Source: Sinotaia quadrata
Lineage: Eukaryota; Mollusca; Gastropoda; Architaenioglossa; Viviparidae
Direction: 5' to 3'
DNA: 64,000 nucleotides
Assembly: GCA_028829895.1 (NCBI GenBank)
Contig: CM054179.1
Location: 45,931,891-45,995,890 of the forward strand
The notes beneath the pieces are model-generated. The model was not told the DNA's origin. It searched no databases and saw nothing but the letters and a program-made list of their open reading frames with translations. This document shows positions 14,850 through 26,679 of the stretch, piece after piece; position 1 is the stretch's first letter; every line of letters begins with the position of its first letter. A program made the position numbers and the translations under genes.

Positions 14850-15177
14850 ATGAAGTTAGACACACGGAATGAACACATGAAGTCAGACACACGGAATGAA
14901 CACATGAAGTCAGACACACGGAATGAACACATAAAGTCAGACACACGGAATGAACACATGAAGTCAGACACACGGAATGAACACATGAAGTCAGACACAC
15001 GGAATGAACACATGAAGTTAGACACACGGAATGAACACATGAAGTCAGACACACGGAATGAACACATGAAGTTAGACACACGGAATGAACACATGAAGTC
15101 AGACACACGGAATGAACACATGAAGTCAGACACACGGAATGAACACATGAAGTTAGACACACGAAAGAACAGAATGA
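14850..15177. repeat. 27-bp minisatellite, about 12 copies
   Basis: Unit AGTCAGACACACGGAATGAA plus CACATGA; differs mainly by C/T at one site. As 27 is a multiple of three, open frames persist on both strands (KSDTRNEHM; MCSFRVSDF); these are not taken as genes. Diverged copies extend to about 14763 and 15218. Confidence 0.95.
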
Positions 15178-15370
15178 ATCTAGATGCACGAAATGGGCAT
15201 GACGTCAGACACGTGGATTAAACAGAAGAGAAGTAGCATACGATAAATCAGAAGTGAGAAGAGAAGTAAGTTGATTGGGCGTCTGTCCTTAAGGGGGGAG
15301 AATCTTCCATTCAGTCTGCGAACATTTTCTTTCTGATATTATTAATTGGAAGGAGTTGCAAACTTGAATT

Positions 15371-16400
15371 TTGTTAATATATTCTGAAATGCAACGACAC
15401 AACAAAATTGCTCAGGAGAAGTTATTGTGTGCGCCTACATATCGTGTCTCCAGTAAATCTGGGTTCGCACTTATTACAGAAAATTATTCAATAATTTGGT
15501 TAGTGTTACCGATGACCAGATTACGTACATTTTACGTGCAATTAATGCTCTAAGAATCTCAGATCTACAATGGGAAAACCGATGTTCTGAATCTACTATC
15601 TACAGTGTGAGAATTGAACGAGGAAAACCCACAAACAAAACTCGTTTGTATCCTATAAGTTCTTTATTCTATTCTGACGCTATTACTGGTACAAATTTCT
15701 GGAATAAAATGAAGCCAGACGCCAGCCTGCACCATGTGGAAGCTTATATGTATCCATTTAGTGTTATATTTTGAGATTATACTGTTAAATAGTTTGACAA
15801 TGCCTTTCCAGACGTATATTATAACCACGAGGCCGTCGTCAATGAAGATATGCTTAATGACGATTTGATTTCATTTAAAGTGCAGTGATTCTAGTGTGGG
15901 AATATTAACTCGTAATTTGATCTCTCAAAAAAACATAACTTTGCATTCAGAGACAACTGTTCTAATTATGGTTATAATGACAGATAATTTAGCATACTTA
16001 TTATATTATACATTTAAAACGTACTTGCAGATTTATTTAACCTTACAAGATATGAAATGAAAGCCACATTTCGTGTTTTCAAAGAGCACATTCAAGGGGA
16101 GTTACTCCTTTCAAGCAAATACGCATTAAATGTGGAATTATTTCCCGTGAACAATATATGCACCTAAAATCTCGAAACAATATCTTAGGGCAGTTTTAAA
16201 TTGTGTTTGGTGAGGAAACAACCTTTCATGTGAATCTTAGAAGTAATTTAACAGTGAATATTTTAGCATATACTACTTCTTAACAATAGATGACCTAATT
16301 TTATGAACCTATTAAACATTATATTATTTACAGATTGAAATTGCTCTCGGTATCCTACCAGATACAATAAATTCTTTTCCCCGACGACTCCATTTTCTAA
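15371..16400 (+). pseudogene. Unidentified decayed coding-like stretch
   Basis: The best frame is 15496-15774 (VTDDQITYILRAINALRISD, then NKTRLYPISSLFY and KMKPDASLHHVEAYMYPF). After two stops the same frame resumes with FDNAFPDVYYNHEAVVNE. Further coding-like pieces in other frames occur to about 16.38 kb (for example FRVFKEHIQGELLLSSKYAL at about 16.07 kb). It may be a remnant of a single longer gene, host or mobile. No family recognised. Confidence 0.3.
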
Positions 16401-16679
16401 ATGTTCGTTGAATGATTTGAGTTCATGAATTTGAAATAATACAAAATCAAAAGCTATTGATGATTTATTGGATGGATTTTATATATTTTCAATCTTTATA
16501 ATTGGATCTTTTAAAAGACATGTTGTTTAAAGAGTGGTTAACTATACATTAGATTTGTTTCAGTAAACATGGATAGAAAGTTTACTCCCCTCACACAAAA
16601 CTTGTAGCAAAATGAAAGATTGCATTCATATGAAGAGGTATGAGGGGGGGGGGGATTCAAGAATGCATTTCTAGCAAAA

Positions 16680-17545
16680 TTAAATTAACGGATGTATTCT
16701 TACATAGTATAATTTAGCATTGGATGAGGGTGCAAATTAAAGAATGTATTCTCACATAGTATAATTTAATTATAATTTAATTTATAATTGGATGAGGGTA
16801 GCAAATTAAAGAATGTATTCTCACGTAGTATAGTTTAAGAATGTATTCTCACGTAGAATAGTTTAAGAATGTATTCTCACGTAGAATTAAAGAATGTATT
16901 CTCACGTAGAATTAAAGAATGTATTCTCACGTAGTATAATTTAGCATTGGATGAGGGTAGCAAATTAAAGAATGTATTCTCACGTAGTATAGTTTAAGAA
17001 TGTATTCTCACGTAGAATAGTTTAAGAATGTATTCTCACGTAGAATTAAAGAATGTATTCTCACGTAGAATTAAAGAATGTATTCTCACGTAGAATTAAA
17101 GAATGTATTCTCACGTAGTATAGTTTAAGAATGTATTCTCACGTAGTATAGTTTAAGAATGTATTCTCACGTAGAATAGTTAAAGAATGTATTCTCACGT
17201 AGAATTAAAGAATGTATTCTCACGTAGTATAATTTAGCATTGGATGAGGGTAGCAAATTAAAGAATGTATTCTCACGTAGTATAGTTGAAGAATGTATTC
17301 TCACGTAGAATAGTTTAAGAATGTATTCTCACGTAGAATTAAAGAATGTATTCTCACGTAGAATTAAAGAATGTATTCTCACGTAGAATTAAAGAATGTA
17401 TTCTCACGTAGAATTAAAGAATGTATTCTCACGTAGAATTAAAGAATGTATTCTCACGTAGAATTAAAGAATGTATTCTCACGTAGAATTAAAGAATGTA
17501 TTCTCACGTAGTATAATTTAGCATTGGATGAGGGTAGCAAATTAA
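16680..17545. repeat. Higher-order minisatellite, GAATGTATTCTCACGTAG core
   Basis: About 25 copies of the 18-bp core, joined by AATTAAA (25-bp unit) or AATAGTTTAA (28-bp unit), with a spacer TAATTTAGCATTGGATGAGG plus GTAGCAAATTAAA recurring at intervals. No ORF. Confidence 0.93.
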
Positions 17546-17654
17546 AGGATGTATTCTTACATTTGCTGAGTATTGTTTGAAGAGAGCAAATTGTAGGATA
17601 CAATCTCACGCTGACTTATGAGTATTCTATGAGTCGAACAATTTGAACTGAGTG

Positions 17655-17900
17655 TAATTATGAGAATGGCAAAATATACTCATGTAAATGTCGGAAAGCA
17701 CTTTTGAGATTGACAGAATGTATTTATGAGAATGACGGAATGTACTTATGAGAATGACGGAATGCACTTATGAGAATGACAAAATGTACTTATGAGAATG
17801 ACGGAATGTACTTTTGAGAATGACGAAATGTTCTTATGAGAATGACGGAATGTACTTGTGAGAATGACGGAATGTACTTGTGAGAATGATAGAATGTAAT
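17655..17900. repeat. 22-bp minisatellite
   Basis: About nine copies of GAGAATGACGGAATGTACTT plus AT; follows the previous array directly. The minus-strand open frame here is repeat-derived. Confidence 0.92.
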
Positions 17901-18203
17901 CATACGAGTGAGGAAACCCGTATAACATATTATGCTGGTATATGTAGCACACAGTATGATGGAACACTAGTTGAAAAAAAATAGAACTAGATATTTGATG
18001 TGTAAATACTGTCATATCATCATTGGGTTATTTTCAGAAATCTGGTTAGCCCATAAATCAACTTTGAAGCTTCAGAATATATTATATTTTTTTAGGGAAA
18101 TGTTCTCTTGATTTTCTTTGGAGTCAATTCTATATTCAACATAAAAATGTTAGTGAAAATGTTTGTTATGCTTGTATAATATAAACTCGTTGTATGACGA
18201 CTG

Positions 18204-19074
18204 TCAATAAGTGCTAATGGTCTTTGCTGAGAGGACACGGTGCTTGACACGAGGCAAATCTATTGTCTGTTGCAAAAAACCGTATGTTGGCATTCTTAAA
18301 CGCAAGTGTTCCAGAAGATGATAAGGTTCTGTTTTGACATAAATAGATTTCAGGTCGCAGTTGACTGGCTTCGAATAGTCCTGTTTCCCATCTGACCTGT
18401 TCAAGTCAGATTTTAGTTCGAGATTGACTTGATTAAATAATCATGTTTTCTCTCTGACCTATTTAAGTCAGAGTTCGCTTGGAACCTGACTGGATTCAGA
18501 TAATCATCTTTTTCCTCTGACATGTTTATTTCAGATTTCAGATTTCAGATCCAGGTTGACTGGATTCAAATAATCCCCTTTTTCCTCTGACATGTTTATT
18601 TCAGATTTCAGATTTCAGATCGAGGTTGACTGGATTCCAATAGTCCTGTTTCCCGTCTGACCTCTTGAGTCGGATTTTTGTTCGACAACGACTGGATTGA
18701 AATAGTCCTGTTTCCCATCTGACCTGTTTAAGTCATATTTCAATTCGAGGTTAAATGGATTTAAATAGACCTGTTTCTCATCAGACCTGTTTATGTCTGA
18801 TTTCAGCTCGAGGTGGACTGGAATTAAATAGTCTTGTTTGCCCTTTGATCTGTTTAATTCAGGTTGGATTGGGTTCAAATAGTCCTGTTCACCCTTTGAC
18901 CAGATCAATTTTGATTTCGGTTTGACGCTTACTGGATGCAAATCGTCCTGATTCTGTACATCTTCGTCATCGCTAGCGTAGAGAGTATCTTTGCGTTCAC
19001 CTTCACCCCGAAACTTGTCCTTGCGGCAAATGTCTACTTTTTCCAGAATATCAGAAATCGGCCGTGAATATGAT
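18204..19074 (-). pseudogene. Broken paralogue of the YLNP tail exon
   Basis: Homologous to 35128-36218 and to part of its upstream intron (19.08-19.57 kb matches 36.22-36.83 kb). The acceptor is kept, but four bases are missing just after it (ATCATATTC versus ATCAGGGATATTC). The first tyrosine unit is DDLHP, not DYLHP. A one-base deletion near 18665 shifts the frame, and stops follow. Readable pieces include QDYLNPIQPELNRSKGKQDY and VYLNPFNLELKYDLNRSD. No TM or other receptor exons accompany it. It is probably a stranded duplicate exon. Confidence 0.8.
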
Positions 19075-19834
19075 CTGCAATGAAGAATAACAATGGAAGG
19101 TCATTAATGTTTTTAAATGTTTCTAAGATGCTTTCATTTTTAAATCGTAACAATGAGGAATTATAGCCAGCTTTGTAATAGACTGTAATGCTATTTTGTG
19201 AAATTCAAGCGGCCCCAATGACATTCATTATGTTAACTTGTGGACGTGCCCAAAATATGCAGTTACTATGTCATTCCGACACTCCAAACGATTTACCTCC
19301 CTTAGATTGGCAACGTTTGTTTAGTTGTTTATGACCCAAGCCCCTTCTGCCTCTTTTGGTTGTTTCGTGACACTGAAGTGTAGAGAGGTTTTATGGCATT
19401 AACTACACCACAACTCCATTGCGCTAGCCTCCTACATCAAACCATTAATAGTCGGTGTGTCAGCAGACAGGGTAATTCAATCAAGGGCAAGTCGAGTGAA
19501 CTAGAAATACAATTTTAGATTTTTGTTTTGACAACACTTGTGGCTATTTGTATAATAAAATAAATTATTTAATTATTTCGGAAAATGGGGCCACGAATCT
19601 TTTTTAAATGATCTTTCTTTTCAATGTCACCAAAGTAGAAATGCGTCATTTGGTTGCGATCACATGATCTGATACCAATATAACGTCAGATTAAATAAGT
19701 AACACCGTTTTTAGTTCGAGATGCTTAAATCGGCATTCGTCTAAATTGAACAGTTGGATTTGTATTTCCACTTCATCTGTCGCCTGACACGTTTATCCAT
19801 ACTCCTGTCAATCTGCAGACTGCTGAAAAAAAAC

Positions 19835-19883
19835 ATGGCTCGACTTCTGACCGGATTGATTACAATTGTGTTTATTCTGTGTG
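19835..19883 (+). CDS. Ig gene copy 2, exon 1: signal peptide
   Basis: Same leader as copy 1 with Gly3 changed to Arg; the donor G|GTAAGT is intact, phase 1, matching exon 2 at 24714. Confidence 0.78.
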
Positions 19884-21989
19884 GTAAGTGCATTTTTCAT
19901 CCAACACTAAAACCTCTTTATGCAATGTACAATCAATGAAACAAACAAAAGTAAGTAAATGTCAGTAAATTATCATTTAATTGTGACTGTAAAATTGTCA
20001 ATCTCATTTTCTCCGGAATGGACTTCTCTTTGTCTATTATTTTCTTGGTTTTTTTTTATCCTCTTGTTTCGTCCCTCATGTAGACATCCACAGCAAACCG
20101 TCTATTTGTCTTCCCTTCCATGCAGTTATTCACCAATCCTTCCGACATCCATTTTCTTACCCATCCGTTCGTCCATCTTTAATATTTAAAGGCACAATGA
20201 CTCTCACGTTTGTTTACATTACGCTATATCGAGGATTATAATTCTAATTTGATAATGGGAACAATGAAAATAAGTATATATATATATGACGACAACTACA
20301 CCACCGACCACCCCGCCCCCATAATACTCATAATATATCATACAAACATCTGCCCACGAAACCCAACATGTCACCTAGCACAGGAGACTGGACCAAGATG
20401 AAAGAAACCCTACGTATCATTGACCCACACCCTTTAACAAATGAAGACATCACCATTTGGACGAAAATCTGATGACCGCAATCAAAATGCAGCCATACCT
20501 CTCACAAACCTAAATCAAACAAAATCATGAATCCCTGTTGGAATAAAAACATTAGAAGTATTCAAAACAAGGCGAAAACGAGCTCTGAGACTTTAAGAAA
20601 GGAATGTAAATGATGAAACAAAGCAAAATAGAAAACAATACACAAAGGATACACAAAGCATTATACAAAATAATGCACAACACATGCAAAAAATATTATA
20701 GAAAACAATACACAAAACATACACAAAAGCAATACAAACTACAAGAAAACAGGCTTGGGAAATATTATGCTAGAAAATGACATACCACCTCCACCAAATG
20801 CATCTGGCACAAACTAAATCATATAATAATAATGCACTACACCCACTAAAACCAATGAACCCACATGAAACATTAGCCCTCACAGAAAATGAAAAAATAT
20901 AGAACCATTGGCAGGCCAATTCGAAGCTAACTCAAACAAAACAAATCCCCTCCCCCTTCCCCAGAAAGCAACAAGACTGCAAACACTCACTAAAGACATC
21001 TAGAAAGTAGAATCTAGAAAGTAAGTACAAAAGACAAGCAAATTAGAAACATCCCTCCAACCCAGTAGACACCCCAACAACGCTGCTAGAAGTCAAACAC
21101 AATTAAAAATGAAAAAAACACAGCACCAGGACCAGACAAGATGCCCTACCAAATAATTAGAAGACTTACAGATAACATACTGACAAACATGATAAAACTC
21201 TACAACAAAATACTTGACACTTAAAACATACTGACAAACATGACAAAACTCTACAACAAAATACTTGACACTAGAAACCATAGCATCGTGTTGGAAACAC
21301 GAAGGCAAAATTCCCATACCCAACAGACAACCACCCTACCGACTTATGAAACGACTGGTAAAAGCACACAATTTAAAAACTTAATACTGACTCCCCCACC
21401 CCCTTAACCCATCTAGCGCCCCCGTGGACAATTACCCCTCCACACACAGACTTTACACTACTTGACCCCCCAATAAAAAAGTAAACCTTTTCGCAATCAA
21501 ACAAAAAATCTGGAGCACATAACATATCGATACGTCAGTCACCATTATATATACACATATGGATCCCAACAAAATGTAGGGACATGAACAGCTGTACACA
21601 ATCAAACAGGAGTGTACACCTTCAAACTGAACATAGCTCACTCGATTCTAACAACAAAGTAAGAGTCTCGATCACACACACACACACACAAACACACACA
21701 TACACACTCACACAAACACAAACACACCACACACACACAGAAACACACATTCTACTACACCATCCACCAGAAACGAACTCTCCCCACCCACCAACTAGTC
21801 ACAAGCATATTAAATCAATATAAAAAATAATAAACCTCATATATACACACTTACTACTGGGAACAAACACGCTAGACCCACCCCAACCCAAAACTTACTC
21901 ATATACACTCACAACTGTAAACAAACACATTATAACCACCATAAAGAGGTAAGCTTAAACATACACACACACACACACACAAACACACA

Positions 21990-22068
<79 letters not shown>

Positions 22069-25000
22069 GACAGCTATCCACAAACAACGGCTAACGATCT
22101 GACTACCACTAACAAAATCGCAACTCCAACCACCACCCTCTCCTGAAAAAAAAATAAAGAGAGGAAGTCTCCACAGGAACTAACCAAGACCGAGAACATT
22201 CCAGGATGATAAGTCTACTGAGGCTCCAGTGGGGTGGAAAAGACAGCGATAAAAATAGTTACCTTTCCTGAGAAACAAAATAAATATTAAGTTCCTCCAT
22301 ACCAGGTGAACACTAATACTATTTTTTTGTATTCTAGTTACGTATTAAGAAACAAAACCATACGGGCTAAAGCAGTGGTCCCCAACCCCCGGTCCGCGGA
22401 CCGGTACCGGTCCGTGGACCATATGGTACCGGTCCGCGGACCAAATGGTACCGGGCCGCCCAATTTTATTTTTACTCTGGTGTATTTCTCTCGGGTTTGT
22501 GCGACTTTCCATGGACGAGATTGAGTCTGAGCATTCATTCTCCCAGTTGGTGCACGATCATCTGTCTTTACTTTTAAAGAATTCGAGCTCTTCTTCCCAA
22601 CCACACCAACACACTTCGCTTCAGACCACCGACGAACGCACTCCATCCATTGGACCGCCGGAAGGAGAGTCATGTCAAAGCGCCACACCAGACAAAGCAG
22701 CACTAAGACTCAGCCCTTTTCAGGGCTGGCAAAAATTCCACTACTGCCCACTCCTCCAAGTGACATTTTACGCGATTCTGAGTCAGTCACAGAAGATGCG
22801 GACGGCCCTTTCTGTTTCACAAACGAGCGCATAGCACAGCTGAGACAGATACGGCAAAAGAGGCTTGAAGAGATGCAAACATTAAGAAGTACAAAGGAGA
22901 AGAATGGACAAAATACTGCTGTGAAATCAGCAAACCAACCGAAAATGGGGGCATACGAAAAGTTACCCCCTTCACCTTCACACTAGAAACTAAAAACGTT
23001 GAACTAAAAAATGCGTTCACTAATTTGCTGTTGACCCTCTTCCACACAAAAACAGAAGATGAACTTACACTAAACAACAAGCCATCTTAACCGCAATTGG
23101 TCTCCATAAGATTTTAAACAAGCACCTGACAAGGCAACACGAAAAAAAAACTACATCAACAGACTGTGAAACACAGACAGACATCTTCTGGAAAATAACG
23201 CCGACAACAAAAACACGCTCTTCACAACGGAAAAGGAGAAAACAACGCGAAAACCCACACAGGAAGACGGCACAACTCAAACAGTCAAAGGAAAAAGCCA
23301 CGTTTCCACCCAAACTCTACAAGCCACTACAAGAGAAAGTGGAATAAACACCAACATCATCTGGAAAATTCCACCTACGGCCAAAGTGAATTCAACTCAA
23401 ACAGCAAAACAAGAAATCAGCCAGGCATTCTCGCAAACTCCAAAAACCCACAACAGATAATAAGGAAACTCAGACTACAAGCTCTATCAGCAAAGAAAAA
23501 GAAATTAAAACAACTACCACCGAAAATAAGAAGAAACGCCAAAAAATCTCCAGCACACAAACGGTACATATCAAGACGCAAGAAAGAAAAATACAAACAG
23601 AAAAAGAAGTGAAGACAACTGACGCAAAGACCGAAACAGAAGTCGACAACGCTCCAACTACAGTACTACACCATAAGAAACAACAACAACGACTAAACCA
23701 ACTGCCCCCAATCCACAGCCAGAGTCACCACCAGGGACTGCAACAAAGAAAACCACAACAGACACACGAGGAAACACTACAGAACGGAGCCCCAAATCAA
23801 AAAGAAGGCGCCCGCCACAACACATCAGACGACAACAACAGTATCATCTACTACAGCCACAACAACAGAATCCACAACAACAACGGTGGCAGCACAGGGA
23901 GCAACATCACATGCAGTGGGGATATTATAACCACCCCATTGCGGATCTAATTCAACTAATGCTTGCCGCCAACACCCACCTACATACAGTCCAACGGCTA
24001 CCGGGGACATCAACAACAACAGTGCCAACGACAACAACAACACCACTGGTGAACATTACAGGGTGGGGAATGAACATCCTGGGCGCACATACACACTAAG
24101 TACAGATGATGTGGTATTAGCCTGGGCTCTGTAAACCCCCTCACCTGCCAATACAACAACGGCCACCACAGCACTTAAATCCGTATTGCCATTTCCGAAA
24201 CCTATTTGTGTGAAGCGGGGTTTTCTGCAGTGACAGCAACCAAAACAAAACAACGGATGGACATAAGCAACTCACTTCGGGTGTAATTGTCTCCTATTAC
24301 CCCCAGATGGAACCCTCTCGTTGCAAAGAAACAAGCTCAGGGTTCTCTCTGATTTAGCGTTCTAGTGAGTTAAAATGTTAAATCACTTTATATTCATTTT
24401 TTGGTGTAACTGTATTTTAATTTGAAGGCACGTTTAAATACAATTAAATTAAAATTATTAAATCAAAACAATCTAAAATATAAACAATCAACGTCCCCCC
24501 ACATCATCGGGCCGCGGTAAAATTATCAAGCGTTGACCGGTCCGCGGAAAAATTATCAAGCGTTGACCGGTCCGCGGCGATGAAAAGGTTGGGGACCACT
24601 GGGCTAAAGGTATTTACAAACATAATCTCTTCAGCACTTAGAAACAAAAATAGTGTTGATAACAATGAACACAGATTAATTCCATCTGCTTCTTCTCTCT
24701 TTTCTATTTATAGTGGTGCTGGCAGAAGACGAGATGCCCGTCTCCCTCTCCATTTCTCCAGTCTCTTCAGGAGAAAATCTTCGAGTTGAGTGCCGATCTT
24801 ATATAAGCGATGCGGTCAATATTTCCTATCTGTCTCTATGGAACTGGTCACCGGAAGCTATTTGGAAACAGGTGGCTTACGCTGAAAGAAACTTCTCGAC
24901 TTACTGGACAAGCATCATAGATAAAGGAGATTCTCCGTGGATTAGGAACTCATCTGTGGGTGGGAATAGTGTTGATCAAAATGTGGTAGTTACTTTTCAA

Positions 25001-25135
25001 TGGGAATGCCTGAGGTCATACCGGTTCTACTGTGAGCTAAGCTACGTAAGGCCAGATAATGAAGGCAAAGTTTCCAGAGAAAGTCCAATGCAAGAAGTCG
25101 CAAAACCATGTTTAAAAAAATCGTTTTCATCGTAA
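19835..25135 (+). CDS. Small secreted Ig-like protein, copy 2 (two exons seen)
   Basis: Exon 1 is 19835-19883 (MARLLTGLITIVFILC), exon 2 is 24714-25135 (VVLAEDEMPVSLSISPVSSG...). Joined: 156 aa plus stop, in frame. The Ig core is kept (LRVECRSY, LSLWNWSPE, VAYAERN, RFYCELSYV), but the sequence has diverged strongly from copy 1 between conserved positions and at the C terminus. The donor seen in copy 1 is changed here (CCAG followed by ATAATG), so read-through to the stop at 25135 or use of GTAAGG near 25045 is more likely. The intron carries a hAT insertion. Confidence 0.7.
20370..21660 (+). mobile_element. Decayed non-LTR retrotransposon, copy 2
   Basis: Homologue of 6182-7430 in unit 2, with more indels. 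It still shows APGPDK near 21125 and a direct repeat of GACAAACATGA-AAAACTCTACAACAAAATAC at about 21180-21265. Broken throughout. Confidence 0.72.
22373..24601 (+). mobile_element. hAT-superfamily DNA transposon (decayed) with 8-bp TSD
   Basis: Terminal inverted repeats CAGTGGTCCCCAACC and GGTTGGGGACCACTG bound a 2229-bp insert flanked by GGCTAAAG at 22365-22372 and 24602-24609. The matching place in unit 1 (about 10281-10291) has a single GGCTAAAG, i.e. the empty site. Subterminal GGTCCGCGGACC and GGTACCGG palindromes are typical of hAT ends. Near 24200-24340 a decayed frame resembles the hAT transposase C terminus (YLCE-GFSAVTATKTKQR, MDISNSLRV). The transposase core is missing, so the element is non-autonomous. 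Confidence 0.92.
22672..23950 (+). pseudogene. Coding-like cargo in the hAT element with repeated TQT motifs
   Basis: Between the hAT ends is a long coding-like stretch that changes frame several times. It begins MSKRHTRQSSTKTQPFSGL, includes a helical segment (RIAQLRQIRQKRLEEMQTL, about 22835-22890), then from 23087 a lysine/threonine-rich stretch with TQT at CETQTD, TTQTV, STQTL, STQTA, KETQTT and STQTV (23165-23560). TQT is the core of the dynein light chain LC8 binding motif. It does not look like hAT transposase. It may be a captured host gene fragment; the family is not identified. Confidence 0.5.
24714..25135 (+). CDS. Ig gene copy 2, exon 2: Ig-like domain
   Basis: The acceptor TTTATAG is conserved with copy 1. 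Ig cysteines at VECRS and FYCEL, plus an extra Cys in WECLRS. Sequons NIS, NFS and NSS differ from copy 1. The C terminus is lysine- and serine-rich (PCLKKSFSS) with no TM or GPI signal, so a secreted product is expected if translated. Confidence 0.75.
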
Positions 25136-25999
25136 TACAGAAGTTGCAAGATCTACTGCTAGAAGACAAAATACGTCCAATGCACTAAAACATGTTTATT
25201 CACAGATTAATAAATGTGCTTATGTAACCATCGAACAAAGCATATTGGGAAATCTCAACCCCAAACCACCTGAAAGAAAAATAGTTCTTTAGAAAATAAA
25301 ACATAAATAATGTGTACGAGAATATACTATAATGCAATGTAATCATGGATAAACTTAATTTATTCTTTTCTTTTCACATTTACTAACTTTAGATTCAGTT
25401 GCAATTGAGCGGATGATGAATTACGTTTCCAACCTTAAAATGAATTTAAAAAGGAATAAAAGATAAACTATATAATACAACAGTTTTAATGATGTATACG
25501 TGCGTGTCTGAGAAATTCAATAAACTGGGTTTTAATGATAATTTTGTCATTCAACTGAAGTACCAATTAGCGGGTAGCATTTTTTTCCCAATTAAAAATG
25601 AGTGATGGAGATGTGCACTGGAATATGTATGCATAACTTTACAAAAGATTTCTGTGCGTGCGTGCGGGCATGTGTGTGTGTGTGTGTGCGTGTGCGTGTG
25701 AAAATGTGTGTATAAGCGGAAATGTGTGTGTATATGAAGGAATGTGTGACTTAATGGAAATATGTATGGGAATGTGTGTTTGTGTGTTTTTGTGTGTGTG
25801 TGTGTATGTGCTTGCGTGTGCGTGCGCGCGCATTTCTTCCCTAAGCAAACTTTACTCGTGAATCTTTTCCAAGGCGTTATGATAACGTTATTATAATTTT
25901 GATTTATGTGGGTCAGAGAAATGGGTCATAACTCGTGGCTGTAAAGTATGGTGCCCTGCGAATAGACATGTGGCTGAGCTTGTGTATCGGAATGTGTCA

Positions 26000-26310
26000 T
26001 TGACTTCAGTCCCTGAACAGGTAGACAGACGGACCTCAGGGCTACTCTAAATCCCTAATATGCAGACAGACAGACCTCAGGGCTACACTCCGTTCCTGAA
26101 TATGTAGACAGACGGCCCTTGGGGCCACTCTAAGTTCCGGGACATGAAAACAGAAGGACCTCATGGCCACTTTCGATCCCTGAATATGTAGACAGTTGAA
26201 TCTGGGTCACTCTCAGTGCCTGATGATGTAGACAGACCGCAGGGCCACGCTCAGTCCATGAATATGTAAAAGACAGACCTGAAGGCCACTCTCAATCCTT
26301 GAACATGTAA
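26000..26310. repeat. Degenerate approximately 40-bp repeats, unit 2
   Basis: Six or seven diverged copies of the unit seen at 13470-13700 (TATGTAGACAGACGG, GGCCACTCT). Confidence 0.8.
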
Positions 26311-26489
26311 GGATTAAATAATAATAACAATCATAACCAATAACTAGTGTTGCGAGGCATCACATATGTCATTTAGATGGTTTCGAAGATTTGGTCTGGG
26401 AATTCTACCACACTTTATCCTTTGATTTAAACTAGGATGACTGGACTATTAAAGAAAGATATGTGTGAACTATGACGTAAAAACCTGGA

Positions 26490-26660
26490 AAGAGTATGAT
26501 GCAATCACCGAAACAGAAGAAGTCAAAATACTGTGGACCTTCGATAAGAACAGATAAAGTGATTGCTGTGTGAAGACCAAACATTTTAGTTTTTAATTTT
26601 TAATAAGTCTAACAGAACAACAGTAATCATTGGTGTCTATTCCAGGTGATTATGTGATGC
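26490..26660 (+). mobile_element. LINE endonuclease fragment, unexpanded
   Basis: Counterpart of 13890-14270 in unit 2: GATGCAATCACCGAAACAG, then one copy of the segment that is repeated in unit 1, then TAACAGAACAACAGTAATC. Short, full of stops. Confidence 0.7.
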
Positions 26661-26679
26661 CTACGCCACACTAGTTAAT

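Noticed and set aside
14762..15221. 132-codon ORFs on both strands with 9-aa repeats
   Set aside because: The 27-bp minisatellite has a period divisible by three, so frames stay open by arithmetic.
16680..17545. Possible CRISPR-like array of regularly spaced repeats
   Set aside because: Spacers are themselves repeated and very short, and the genome is eukaryotic; this is a minisatellite.
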